The notes beneath the pieces were generated by a model. It was not told the DNA's origin and made no database searches. It was given only the letters and a program-made list of their open reading frames with translations. From assembly GCF_964340395.1 (NCBI RefSeq), contig NC_135550.1, positions 21,041,676 to 21,105,675 of the forward strand: 64,000 nucleotides of DNA. Direction: 5' to 3'. Both the position numbers and the translations under genes were made by a program. Source of the stretch: Glandiceps talaboti (lineage: Eukaryota; Hemichordata; Enteropneusta; Spengelidae). Positions within the stretch are counted from its first letter, which is position 1, and each line of letters starts with the position of its first letter. Shown one piece after another: positions 51,724 through 64,000 of the stretch.

Positions 51724-52083
51724 ATTGCAGCCCAGTCCCTTGTTGCACAATAATGTATATATCAATTAGTTTGGCACCATTTATCAGTTCAATCAATAAA
51801 TTGTGCTAAAATGTGACAAATTTCCACATTATGTCTGGTGTTTACATGTCCTCGGTTGCCGTCTCAGTGTACTGTGTCATTTGGATATGTACACTGCTGT
51901 TGATGACGTCACATTTCCGTGTAGACGTCATCCTAAACCGTGCACATTTTTGCAAACCGGTAAAATTCGCTTGTGTGACAGATCTGTAGCTGTTGTGTGT
52001 CAAGAAGAAATTTGATGTTTGAAGTATATTCGCGTCAAGGATTGGTTATTTAGTCTAGTGGCTTATGCAATCGTATCACTAAC
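51724..52083. promoter_or_regulatory. Shared divergent promoter of CLHC1 and DYNC2LI1
   Basis: Only 360 bp separate the two start codons. The interval contains a full palindromic CRE, TGACGTCA (51904-51911), and a second GACGTCA (51924-51930) 13 bp on, in a locally less AT-rich patch. A single GTTGCC X-box half-site lies near 51855, but no full X-box was found. A bidirectional ATF/CREB-type promoter is inferred. Confidence 0.55.
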
Positions 52084-55000
52084 ATGTATAAGGGGTAAGT
52101 TTTTAGTATTGAAACGATCGTCGTTACCTTGCGGTTGAACTGATTTCGCGGGAGGAAAGAGCTCGGAGCCCGAATCGCATGGATCTATTATTGATAATAG
52201 ATCCATGCATGTATGATGCCCTGTATGTTTCTGACAGCACATTGTTGTTGTTAGTCTGTGTAAGTTCATCTGAAATTGTTGATAAATCAAACCATGTAGG
52301 TTAATTGCGATCACATTACATGTTATATGTCAAAATGGATAGTCATATAAAAATAAATGGCCAATATCATTACCATGTTTCCATGACAACAGGTGATGCT
52401 TTCGTGGATTTTGTTAATTTAATATAAAGTTTCACTTTTTTGTTTGGTAAACTTATAGCTGTAAGACTTCCTGAGGGGGGGGGGGGGCACTGAAAGGAAA
52501 TCTATCCAGTGTCCTTTGCTATCAGTCAATAATGATAGTTGATATTTTTCATCTCTTTTTACTAATGTGTAGTGTATAGTTTTTTATACGTTTAACTGTC
52601 GCGCAAAAAATTGCCCATACTGGGATAATAAAGATCTATTGTATTGTATTGTATTGTATTGTACTAGTGAGAAAACAATATGGGACATTGCAATTGATGA
52701 AGCTGAGAAATCAAGAAGAACAGTGTATCAAACATCTGAAGGTAAGTAATTTCATAAGTTATCTGAGAGTTTATCATTGATAGACAATTGATAACTTTAT
52801 TGCATTGTATAGCTTAGACTCTAAGGTTGTGGTTGGTTTGGGCTCAGACCACTAAAAGTCATCTGAGATTTAGGCTGCCTACTGTGAGTTGTGGGTAGTA
52901 GCTCAAATCACAGATAAGTGCCCAAATCAACTACTACCCACCCTGGAGTCTACGCTATTCATAATTGCCAGACCATTCATGATGTATAGTTGCCTGCAAA
53001 GGAAACTTATGAAGGAGTAGAATGGCTATACTTATGTGACAGTAAAGATGAACCTGTTATGTGAACCATAATTTTACCTATATCAAAATGATAGGAAAAT
53101 ACCAGCATGAAATTTAGGAGAGTTGGAAGTATCTATATTTTAGTGTCTATGTACACATCTAATGTCTTTCAGTGCAGGATCAACTGTGGAGTCAAACAAT
53201 TGTATCGGTATTTGGAAATTACAGTTACTGAGAGCACTTTAGATCACTGCTTTGTTGAATTAACTCTGTAATAAAGTTAATGGGATGAATTGATTTCTTG
53301 TTTGCCCTTGGAGTGTTTACAAAGTGAAACCCAAAGTTAGTAACTACATGCTGTGGCTTAATAGTGAAAACTATTCTTTTTGATTATCTGAGTTATACCA
53401 CAGTCATAATAGCAGTTAGGCTGTTTAGTGGTCTGGAGCCCCTCACTGTTTTCATGGTGATTTGAATATCTTGAAGTAAAAATTGTTCACACAGAAAATT
53501 AACTTTTCTACATTCTTATCAATAATGTTTCATTACCTTATTGATTTACATTTGTAGCACTGTAGTTTTTATATGAAATTGAATGTTATTGAGATGTGTT
53601 AATTTGTAACCTTGACCTTACAGATGAACAAGAAGGACTGAAGACTGGAGAGGAATCAACTGTTTTCATTGTAGGAAATAAAGATGCTGTAAGTATTCGT
53701 GTGATGTAATTGAATTTTGATCGGAATTTACACAGCAGGATAAAATCTGATATCTGAATGACTTTGAATTAGTACCCAACAAGCTTTATAAGGATCAAGT
53801 ACTGTAGTTGTTTTAAAGAATGAAATGTCAAACCTGTTCCAGTTTTTGACACCTGTCCAGATGTACCATCCTTCCTTGTGGAAAAAGCTGGTGTTAAAGA
53901 GTCAATCTAAACATTCATAAACTGCAGGAGGGTTGACAAAATAGTATTTTACCTCATCTGTTAGCAAACTGTCCACAACAGCTGTCATGCATTTCCAGTC
54001 ATTGACAAATTTTAAAATCATGTTAAACAGTAAAGTAGCCTGTGATCATACTTTTATTTCAAGACACTTAGATGTTTTCATTGTTTACAGGATAGTTTGG
54101 CCACAAGTTAGAGAACAAGGGCACATCAGTTTGAATAAACTGTACCTACATGTATTCACTTCCGATATAGTAAACAAAATATCATATACACTCAGTTTGT
54201 AAAATCAAACACAATATTTTTTGTGTGTGATACTTTATTCAAATACATTATATTTTCAATTCATTGGTTTTATCCATTTTGGGGATCAAAATATCAAGAC
54301 TAATAATATACTGTTGTAATGTTATTATTTTGTAACAGGGGAAAACATCAATAATTTTACGGTTTCTAGACAAAGATGAAATAGCCAAACCAACAACTGC
54401 CTTAGAATACACATTTGGTAGAAGGGCAAAAGGACACAATATAGTAAGTATTTTTTTTAAAACTAATTACTCTAAATTTTAGGCTTAGTTCCAGACACTG
54501 TTTATGCTGTTGTCAAATGGGTATTTGATGATACCCTGGGTTGTCATAGACTGTAAGATACATTGTGCCATTCCGCTCTCACTGGCCTCCTCTCATGTGG
54601 GATTGAACGATGTGTGAGGGCGCCCCATCATGGCATACCTTACAGACTAGGATTGTCACTACTATACTAGAGTTCATGTCATGTTACATTGGTCAACAAA
54701 ACCAACACAATGGATGTGTGTGTGTAAAACCTCAATCTTGATGGAAATAAAAATTGATATCTTTATCAAAATGTAATGTAACATTTGATATATCCATATG
54801 ATATACAATTGTTCATTAATTTTTTATGAAATTATGTTTTCCTCTTTTGCATCTTGAATGAAAACTCTAATACTTCTGTATCTTTTATTCCTTTAATATT
54901 AGGCAAAAGATGTTGGTCATATATGGGAGCTAGGTGGAGGGACATTCCTATCAAAGCTAGTAGATGTACCTATCAATGTTGAAACTATAGAGTGAGTTCA

Positions 55001-58000
55001 TGTACAGTTCTACAGTTATTTAACCTTCTTTTATCAGCATATGTTTTTATCCATAAACAGTGCCCTCTGGTGACAAATAAAATACAGTTTCATTCGTATA
55101 TTTAGCAGTGATAATACAGTACAAAAATGGCTAGAATCTTCGACTAGTTTCACACCATGAGTGGACTTTAGTGAGAAGTTAGAATTAAATTGTGTGGAAC
55201 TGTAAATATTCATTAATTTATTGAATAAAAGAAGACCTGAATGATGGCAGCCAAGTGTCCAGTATGTGTCTTCAGCCCATGTGTTCATGATGAAACAGAT
55301 ATGTTATCCTCACAACAGCTAACATTATAATATTTTTTATTAATTCTTTTGTCCATTTGGCAGGAAGCTATCCATCATACTCATATTGGATTTATCAAAG
55401 CCACAAGAATTATGGAATACCATGGATACGCTGCTGAATGCCACAAGGGAAAGAATAGAGAAAGTAAAGTTAGAGGCCTCTTCAAGGGATTCTGGTTTAC
55501 AGCAGAGACTCAGACGAAGAATGTTGAAACAGTTCGGAGAAGAACACCCTGTAAGTATCAATACATTGCTGGAGGTTTCCAGATTTGAATAATATATATA
55601 TATTGTTTATTCGTCTTTAGGCCACAGGCCAAAATGACAATTACATGATTTAATGAAAAACAGACTAGTAGAATAGGTTGTAAACAGTTGTAGAAACTTC
55701 TAAACTTATCAAGCAATTGCAGGCAAAGAAATAATAGAATGACCCTCAAGAAATAAGATGTTTTTTTCTTTCATTTATTTTACAGTGGAGAAGTAAACAT
55801 TTCATAATTTTTTTTATTTTTCTTCAGGATAGAGACATGATTGAACCATTCCCTGTACCATTGGTTATCATAGGAAGCAAGTATGACATGTTTCAGGTAG
55901 GCTACAGTACACCTCAAGAATCCCTTTTCATTGGCATAGCTCAGTGTGAGCTTTGTGTTAACACTCGGGTCAGGCAGATGTCACAGAAATCCATGATGTG
56001 TGAGTGCCTGTGTTGCATGTTTGGGATATTAACATAAGTGCTTGTACTAATATTCTTGGTGGCCGTACATTCACATGTGAAATTCATGAGAATGCAGCAG
56101 AAGACACCACAAGTTTGATTACAGATACCCTGAGTACCTATTCTGGCACTTTCATGTCATTTGGCTATGTAATTATTACAATCATATGTTTACCTAAAAC
56201 AACATATCCTCTCTTAAAAATATACAGTAACTTGTGTGCTCACATGGGTGATTTTCATTTACATCATTGAACTCTCACACACTCATTTGTATACAGGTGT
56301 GCAATAATGTTTTCTATATTACACTGCAGTGTTTTGATACTGATAGAAAAAAGTTTAGAATCCACTGATGACAGTGATGTTATGTTGTCTTGTATTTACA
56401 GGATTTTGAGTCAGAGAAAAGGAAAGTGATATGTAAAACATTGAGATTTGTAGCCCACAGTCACAGTGCATCATTGCTGGTAAGTTGTAGAGTTTAAAGT
56501 TGACTAAAGACAGGTTGATTTGTGATGATTTTGATTCAGATAACAAGAAGGCTGTCAGATCTCTAATCTTCGATGTCATTGTATTGTCGATAATTGTTTA
56601 TTGATGTCTTTGAAGAATGCTTTTTTTTTAAAGAAGAAAATAACATAATTCTTGTTCAGTTTTGTAGTATGAAGACTGAATCTCTGGTAACTAAAGCCCG
56701 CCAACTAATTAGTCATCTAGTGTTCAATACAGCAATAGGGTAAGTACATAACATTGTATGTTGTAATCAAACTATACTCAATGTCCAGTACATAGCATCC
56801 ATACACAATATGGTAGTGAATAGTTGGAAATAAGTCATCTATTTTATTCAAAGTATGAGAGAAAAAGTACTGTGCATTCTCACGCCATTGTAGAAAATAA
56901 ATATGCAAGCCAACATTTCCCTACTTATTTTACTGTCTCATAGTAAGTTGGGAATAGCTCTGGGTTACTCTAGACATTGTGTAGGATGGCACAAGATTGA
57001 TATATTCATTAATATGAGACTCACTCAAATGTAATACCAGAGACCATGGTCTGAGTGTGAGACTACAGGTACCAGTGTGTTCAGCTTTTATCCCCTTAAT
57101 AACCTGATTGTGTGAGACTACCAGTGTACCCACTAAGGCTTATTTACGCGCTACTTGCGCAAGGTCTCCATCTGCTCTCGCAGTCAAATTTCATGTTTTG
57201 TGCAACCTTATATTCAAGCATCAAGAATGAAACGGAAAATAAAAAACTAAAGTATAATTAATGATTAAATGGAATGTTGTCATAGAGTTTTATTTTTCTC
57301 TATTCTGCATCCAAGGGCAGGTAAAAAGTGTTATTTTCATATTCCAAATAAACATATGATTTTGATTCCGGCCTTCGATCGAAAGGGAAGATACCCCCTT
57401 CTGGACCATCCCCCATGGCCCCACAAGTGCGGCCGCCATGTCGCCTTTTCCATTTTTTTCCTCCTCCTTAAGTTGCTCAGTCTCAAAAAACTTAGAGGGA
57501 ACACTGGAGAGTGCAATCCGTTGTTAAAATTTATACAGTGTTTACTAAAGATGGAAGCAAGTGTGAATAGGCATTTCAACACATGAAATACAAACTATAA
57601 ACATACTAGTTATACTGGTACTACACAAGGCTGTGCACTGCTGAGTTGCTTCAAGCAGTTGTACAGAAATGAACTCAAGCCTGACACAAAATTGTCCGAA
57701 TAATTAAGTCTCAAGTCTTCATTACAATTTTGCTAGCGGACATTCTCACTTTATCCTGTTAATATTTTACATTTACAGGAAGACTTTCTCAGTAGATGCA
57801 AATAAACCAATCATTGTTCCTGCTGGTAATGACTCATTACAACAAATTGGTAAGAACTGTACAGTCACATATGTGAGTGTTTTCACTACAAGTATTTGTA
57901 TCATTGAATTTACTGACACAACCATTTTTAGTGCAACTCAGTTGAACCTGAATGTCACAAGCATTTTGTTTAGTTGTCATTTGATATTAATTAAACCAAA

Positions 58001-59651
58001 AATATTCATCAACTTGGTAGATCAAATGAATTGCAAAGGTTATGACACACAAGTAAATTGATAAAGTACCAAAATATGTGTATTGAGCAGTAGACACCTT
58101 TTGCATATAGGTCCCCCACCAGTGCCAGAAGGTGACATTGGTAAATTGACAGCCAGAAATCCTATGGAGCTATGGAAGCAAGCGTTCACTGCTTTCTTCC
58201 CACAGAAGGTATGTCATCATTTATCAAATATGTAAAGACTGATTATTAAAAATATAATATCATAAAATATCTACCTCTGTGGAATTAAATCAGTTTGTAT
58301 TCAATATTTCTGTTGCACAGTTTGTAATTAAGACAGTGTGATAGTTGGTTCAAGACGAATTGGGCTTCAAAATAATTTGCTTGTAAGAAATTGTTATCAG
58401 CAACAAAGATGTTTCTGTGCGTTTCCTAGGCTTTTATCCACAGTATATGTTAGCTTTGATTGTGTATGTCAAACATGGAAGGTTACTGATAAACAAAGGT
58501 ATATTCAAATGGTAACATTGAGGGCGCTATTATATAGAGACAGGAAATATTGTTATCTCATGATACATTTAAGATTAGCAGGTGAAATCTATGAAATATT
58601 GTGAAATGAAAGTCAAAGAGACTGTTTGAAATATTCTATTCAGGCTAGCAGTTCATCAATGGCAGCAGCTGATGACCCAGCTAAGGATCCCCAGTATGTT
58701 GAACCAGCCGTTGATAATATTAGAGTACAGAAAGACGAGGTATGTCAGATTTTCTCTTTCAATGTGTGGTTTCTGAATGATTTTTTTATGTGAAAAATTC
58801 ATGAGTTGATGATTTGAGATGAACTTTTAGAGAGTATAGTTTTCTTTAATTATGCACACAGTGAGTATAGATGATATAGTCAGTTATATCCACCCAATGA
58901 CTCGTACTCATAAACTGTCTTAGAATTCTTCTCCACCCACCCACACAACTTTTTTTTTAAATGAACTATCCAAAGATTAATAGTGTGTTACATGCTATGA
59001 TTCATGAAGTGACTTGGAATTTTTTCCAGGCACGCAACTTTCCTTTTGAAAAAATATAGTGTGTGGGAGTATTGTATTTATGTGGGAGTAGTATTGTATG
59101 TATGTATGTATGTATGTGTGTATGTGTGAATGTAATTGTTCTTCGCATTTTGGCTCAGTGACATTTTATTTAATATGAAACGAGAGGTTCATCACAGTTA
59201 GTATATTATTTTCAGAGTATGCTATACCTTATCTGAGACATAACTGCAGGAAATAACTTTTACTGTCTTTCTATGTTATTTATCAAGATGGTAATATTTT
59301 TGGATCCTGTCTTTGTGTTTGATTTTCAATATGATCATACCAGTCTAAACATTAATCAATATTTTTCACCTACCATTTGAAGACTACTCCATTATTTTGA
59401 AGTTCAAGGTGTAAAAATTTGTTTTTAAATTATCCATCATTTGTCCAAAGCACCTGAATGAGAATTTTCTCAAATACCAATGAAATAAAAGATTACTTGA
59501 CAAATCATCCACAAGAACGTACAAAATATACATAACACTACATTAATATTAATTTCTAATTATTTTTCAGGAACTGGAACGATACAGGAGACAGTCAGAA
59601 CGCAAAGCCAAGGAAATGTCTCGTGGTGGTTGGGAAGGGGTGAAGGCATAA
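52084..59651 (+). CDS. DYNC2LI1: Cytoplasmic dynein 2 light intermediate chain 1
   Basis: Thirteen coding exons, 367 aa: 52084-52094, 52668-52741, 53624-53688, 54339-54443, 54903-54991, 55364-55550, 55828-55896, 56402-56479, 56660-56739, 57779-57849, 58111-58208, 58644-58739, 59571-59651; phases agree. This is the light intermediate chain of the dynein-2 motor, which drives retrograde intraflagellar transport. A Ras-like P-loop GNKDAGKT (46-53) is split across exons 3 and 4. [21 protein letters not shown] (93-98), [25 protein letters not shown] and [18 protein letters not shown] follow the vertebrate family closely. [11 protein letters not shown] lies in the C-terminal region. The human protein is 351 aa. 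Exon 1 (11 coding bases, MYK+GG) is the least certain part: it was chosen because ATG, phase 2 and GGG|GTAAGT fit. The rest is secure. Confidence 0.94.
52177..52208. repeat. Perfect 32-bp palindrome in DYNC2LI1 intron 1
   Basis: Fifteen-base arms (GCATGGATCTATTAT and complement) around TG. The right half plus part of the left recurs at 20061-20086 upstream of LRRC9. Confidence 0.85.
52585..52664 (+). mobile_element. Probable retroelement 3' end with (TATTG)n tail
   Basis: The phrase TACTGGGATAATAAAGATCT is followed by five ATTGT/TATTG pentanucleotides. An AATAAAG plus short-repeat tail is typical of CR1/L2-like elements and their SINE partners. The body upstream is not identified; a G run lies at 52477-52487. 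The tail ends 3 bp before the DYNC2LI1 exon 2 acceptor. Confidence 0.4.
59098..59126. repeat. (TATG)n microsatellite
   Basis: Short tetranucleotide repeat in DYNC2LI1 intron 12. Confidence 0.85.
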
Positions 59652-60160
59652 AAATAGCAATTTTTGTACTTCATAAGCAAAGCCCCACATGTGTATTCAG
59701 CTTCACTGTAGATTTAACAGGAAACAAACCATAAGTTTCTTTTCCTCCCATTTTGAAATGTAAAGATTGTTTATTGAATTGAGATACTTTGTAAATTTAA
59801 GAGACTATAAGGTTTTATTTAGTTTACCAGATTTATGTAGCCTTGACTAGGTTTTGATAGTCTTATACATAAACATACCACACCCAAAAATGAGCATGTG
59901 ATAATTTACAATGATGTAATATCTATTTATAGACTGTCAAGTAAACAGCACTGTTGTTTTCATTTATCAAATGTGTTTTTTAACCTTGATAGACTTTGTA
60001 ATGGCTCATTGCCCCATCATTTATAGGGGTATCAATTGTGTAAATATACTTGTATATATATATATGAAAGCCCAGATTCAATACTTCACAAGCGAGGAAA
60101 ATTACTTTGTTTTCATTCATGTCTTACTTTGTGTACATATTGATATATCTGCTATCGTTG

Positions 60161-60166
60161 AATAAA
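60161..60166 (+). terminator. DYNC2LI1 polyadenylation signal
   Basis: AATAAA 510 bp after the stop codon, followed by a T/GT-rich stretch (TTGTTGTATGTTCTTAGC) as expected downstream of a cleavage site. Confidence 0.65.
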
Positions 60167-60189
60167 ATTTGTTAAAATATAACATGAAT

Positions 60190-61936
60190 ATTGTTGTATG
60201 TTCTTAGCATATGTTGAACACAAGTTTACATGGCTTGAGTAGATAAACATGATGCATTTATGTTTAGGTATTAATGGAAGAATATCTGACCAGTTTACAA
60301 TGTGACATTTACATACAGTGTATCCTGTCTTTCACTGGTGCACAAACTGTGTCACCAGACTTTGGATATGTATAATGTAATGGCAATCATGTTAAGCTTT
60401 GCTGGCAATTAGATACTCTGTGTATGTGTATGTGTCTGTGTGTGTGTGTCGCTTTGTGAAATGGTATGAGCAGTATATGTCGCCCTATATTTTACTATGT
60501 AAGTAACAAGATGTTCTATAAAACAAATTATTTTTTGGCCTAATCAACCCAGTATTCAGCTATTGTGTAAGTGTCTCTTAGTAATATTTTCAATGGGAAC
60601 CTGCATCATTGCTTAACATAAAATACAGTATACACTCCTGGCTATACTCACAAACCATGTGTCTTTCATGCTTAGAAATACTCGACAGATTTTTATTTTT
60701 TGTTGTTGACAATAATTTATTGACTAAGAAAACAAAATACGAAAACAATCAGAATTGTATTACATGGTAATTAACAAAATTCATTATGTCTGAAAAATAA
60801 CAAAGGTATATAAGAATTTGAAAAATGACACTTAAATTTTTAGGACCCATCAGCCATGGAGATGACCTTGAGATGACCTGACATACTTGTGTAACGAGTA
60901 AATGAACTAGGTCATATCATTTCCTGTTTTTATTTATACAATGTTGTTGTGTAATCTCACTTGTGAATGACTGATGTCTGTTAAGCTATTAAGCTAATTC
61001 TTATAAAAACTAATCATATGTGAGTGCATGACATCAGAGTAATTAATTATGAAGTCATCATCTTGCTGTCTTTGTTCTATGCGATAATACTGTAATAAAA
61101 CTAAGTTGAATTGGAATATGTAATGACGTAAGTTTATTTCAAGAAATTATATTTCACACCATTATGATCATAAATTTTTTTTATATAAAAGTTGTTAGTG
61201 GTCTGAGATGATACAATTGAATGTAATTGTCAGAGTTTGCAAACATCTAAAAACACTATAAATGATGTATTCTCCACTAGTACTGTTATGAAGTAAAAAC
61301 AGTAACAAAACAACAAATAGCCCATTGTAGTACACACCTGATGATGAGGTTCATGAAAATTTGAGATTTGCTTCCAAGAAATATTTTGACTCTGTGAGTA
61401 GAAATTTCATTACTAAGTATGAACTCAGAGTCCATGAACATTCATTCTCTCAGTAACACATCAAATGTTACATCTATAAAAGTTACTACATGGTATGAAA
61501 GTATAAATAACCAAATACTAACAGCTATGAAAAATGTAAAGACAAGACTCAAAGGATACAATTTGTATTATCTGTAAACACACTGATAAATGTACGTCAT
61601 AAATAATTCTAGAAAGTTAAACATGCTGTCTGGTTGTCCATGTTTTCCAAAAAAAAAACCTGAATGTTTAGATTTGATTTGGACACACTGGATTGGTTTG
61701 AGCTTTTACAAGTATATGTAGTAACAATTTTGAAATACACTTAAATTTATTTATTCTTGGATTTGGAGAATAATGAGACTTGAAAATACAGTGACAAAAC
61801 TGGCATGGACAATTTACAAATTATAGGGGTACTATAAGCAACTAATGACATTTCCTTGTATTGATACAGTTCTGAAAGGATATTTATAAATAAGTGTTAC
61901 AACTTTTTAAAAATAAACACAAATGTGTGATCATGA
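60190..61936. other. Non-genic stretch downstream of DYNC2LI1
   Basis: AT-rich with no supported exon. It could include the 3' UTR of a minus-strand gene beyond the right edge, but nothing in the sequence proves this. Confidence 0.4.
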
Positions 61937-62257
61937 ATACTAAGCATGATATTTGCTGACTCCAGCATTCTATTGGCTAATTCACAACATCCTACACATG
62001 GTGTGACCAAGGTGACTATGATGTCACAGATGTGTTGATGAGGTAAATAGAGGTCATGTTTAGGTCACGCAATAAAAAAATTTCAAACAACCATCATGCA
62101 CATTATGCATGATATTTGCTGGCTCAGCATTCTATTGGATAATCCAAAACATCCTATATGTGGTGTGACCAAGGTGACTCATTAACATATGACATGTTGA
62201 TGAGGTAATAAGAGTACATATCAGGTCACACTGTACAATTTCGCACAACCACACACT
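61937..62257. repeat. Direct tandem duplication, ~163-bp period
   Basis: Two diverged copies, each starting GCATGATATTTGCTG (61943 and 62107) and sharing GCATTCTATTGG, GGTGTGACCAAGGTGACT, TGTTGATGAGGTAA and AGGTCAC in order. Confidence 0.8.
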
Positions 62258-62901
62258 GTAATGCAAATAAAAGGTGCTGCAATAATTTGTCTGTAGTATG
62301 ACATCAAATTACACAATTTGAAAATGTGACTTTGTCACTTGGGAACGATGTGAACTACAAAATATAATGCTTTCAGTTGTGATTTACATTCAAGTCTCTA
62401 TTTAAGTTTTGCAAAGTTGTACTAACTCTGGTAAAAAAAATGTAGTTCTTCCACATGGTGTATCTAGTCATAGCAACACGTTAACATTTATTTATAACTT
62501 TCAAACTATGAAAACTTGCATTTTTGGGTTGCCTGGGGCCTAGAAATTTGTAATTGACATTTCATAGTTATTCAACACTGTGAACACACACTGAACATGC
62601 ATTCAATGCATTACTAAAGTTTAAAGTGTGAACTTTACGTTTACACATGGTATATACAAGTTCGTTTTGATATGGTATTTTGAAATTTAATGTGATCATG
62701 ATTGTCCAAAATGAAAACACACTGGATTGTTTTGTTAAATCCTTTCAAAGAGTGGGTTTTTTTAGATCACAGTCCTCCCACACTAAAAACACTCTATGTT
62801 TTGAGAGGATTTGATTTGAGATTACATTACAGTATAATGTTATAACTGCTTCCATTTCATTAACATTTTACTCATCTCTTATTGCCAACACATTCACCTT
62901 A

Positions 62902-63032
62902 TTAAAAGTGGCCATATGGATGAGAATTGGGTATTTATTTTGAATTTTGAATTTATAAAGAATATTATCATGGCTTTATCAATTAAAAATCCAAAATAAG
63001 TACCCAATCCTCATCCAGATGGCCATTTTAAA
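62902..63032. mobile_element. Foldback MITE, copy 2 (internally deleted)
   Basis: Left terminus AAAGTGGCCATATGGATGAG and right terminus (reverse complement) AAATGGCCATCTGGATGAGG, both continuing into TTGGGTA.TTATTTTG, match the ends of the 46927-47290 element. At 131 bp this copy lacks most of the centre. TTAA-like flanks may be the target site. Confidence 0.8.
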
Positions 63033-63239
63033 TATGGCATGACAAGATATTCAAACAAAAATCAAATCAATATACAGTGTAATGTACCTTCCATAATAAC
63101 AAAACTACTACACAACTACTTTCTCCAAAGGTGAAAAACTTTCAATTATTTTGGACCAAGGACATTTTATCTTAATATGTTGTCATAAAGCTAGAAAATA
63201 TACATATAAAAGTTTTCAAATGTCAACTAAAAAAAAAAA

Positions 63240-63565
63240 CACCTTTTTCATCTTTTTCACATTTCCTTTTTCAACATTTCCTTACTGGCTAGATGCTTCT
63301 TATTTCTATGCTACCAATATTCTATTAGTTTAGAAAGAAAATATTTTTTTTTAAACTTTTATTTTTTTCTTATTTTTCACATTTCCCTTTTCGACATTTC
63401 CTTACTGGCTAGATGTTTCTTGTTTCTATGCTACCAACATTCTATTAGTTTAGAAAGAAATTCAAAAAAGTTTTTTTTTTTTTTTTTTTCTTATTTTTCA
63501 CATTTCCCTTTTCAACATTTCCTTACTGACATGATACTTATTGTTTCTCCACCACCACTCCTTCA
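63240..63565. repeat. Three-copy ~120-bp tandem repeat
   Basis: Each copy contains CACATTTCCYTTTTC(A/G)ACAT followed by TTCCTTACTG (starting near 63258, 63378 and 63499). The first two also share CTAGATGYTTCTTRTTTCTA and ATTCTATTAGTTTAGAAAG. Copies are separated by T homopolymers of variable length. Confidence 0.85.
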
Positions 63566-64000
63566 GTTGAGAAACATCAAGAATGCATAACATATCACAT
63601 TGTACTTAGATTTTTTTAAAATTCTAAAATAGCATCTGTTCTATAAATACATGCAATATTCTATATTTTCTATATCATATATACAAATCAGTACTTTGAT
63701 GTTGTCTACTCTAAATGCAAGGCTTTATACACATGTTGTCTGACTTGACTAGACTGCAGGCTAGGTCAGGCTATGGTCTATCTCAAGCTATTCAAACACA
63801 TTGTATAGTTTGCATTAGTGCAGTGTAGGATTGTAAGATCACAGCAAGTCTCACGACTAACTCAACTGTAGCACAGGGTCAGCTACTTTTATTTCAGCCA
63901 AATATTCTCCATAGTCTACAAAACAAAACAAAACTATCTATTCTCCAAATACCTCTGCTATAGATATTAGATGTTATACCGGTGACTTTTTCCACCCACC
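63566..64000. other. Right edge, nothing recognised
   Basis: No supported exon, repeat or RNA gene in the final 430 bp. Confidence 0.4.

Noticed and set aside
51855-51860. X-box in the CLHC1/DYNC2LI1 promoter
   Set aside because: Only a GTTGCC half-site; no matching second half within three bases.
57269-57586. GC-rich patch with ORFs on both strands in DYNC2LI1 intron 9, including a NotI site
   Set aside because: Neither frame resembles a known protein; probably an old repeat, but I could not identify its ends.

Overview
This is animal (metazoan) nuclear DNA: AT-rich, with genes broken into many short exons by GT..AG introns, abundant microsatellites, relics of non-LTR retrotransposons and small inverted-repeat elements. 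The conserved ciliary-type genes together with lineage-specific membrane collagen-like proteins and a fibrinogen-domain relic suggest a marine invertebrate bilaterian. A hemichordate or cephalochordate would fit, but that placement is inference and weak. All gene models below were built by hand from splice sites and reading-phase continuity; each of the five multi-exon models closes to an open reading frame of integral length.

Layout. 1-5.0 kb: one orphan exon-like ORF, a 5'-truncated CR1/L2-type retroelement and a 42/45-bp tandem array. 5.0-11.3 kb and 15.8-18.2 kb, both minus strand: two tandem paralogues of a type II membrane protein (cytoplasmic tail, transmembrane helix, stalk, six or seven Gly-X-Y triplets, C-terminal six-cysteine domain). 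Between them lie an imperfect TIR element and a decayed fibrinogen-related-domain exon. 18.7-19.7 kb: a block of (TA)n tracts holding two long inverted repeats; the larger carries two facing copies of a minimal type I hammerhead ribozyme, as expected of Penelope-like retroelement ends.

20.3-39.3 kb, plus strand: LRRC9 (31 coding exons, 1546 aa) with a canonical RFX X-box in its promoter. 42.8-51.7 kb, minus strand: CLHC1 (10 coding exons, 605 aa). 52.1-60.2 kb, plus strand: DYNC2LI1 (13 coding exons, 367 aa), divergent from CLHC1 with 360 bp between the start codons and two CRE-type sites in that gap. 60.2-64.0 kb: no recognisable gene; a second copy of a foldback MITE also found in a CLHC1 intron, a 163-bp direct duplication and a three-copy ~120-bp repeat.

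Functionally, the right half looks like a small cluster of cilium-associated genes (DYNC2LI1 is an established retrograde intraflagellar-transport dynein subunit; LRRC9 and CLHC1 are conserved but poorly characterised). The left half is a fast-evolving accessory region of membrane-anchored, possibly receptor-like, collagen-domain proteins and immune-lectin debris.
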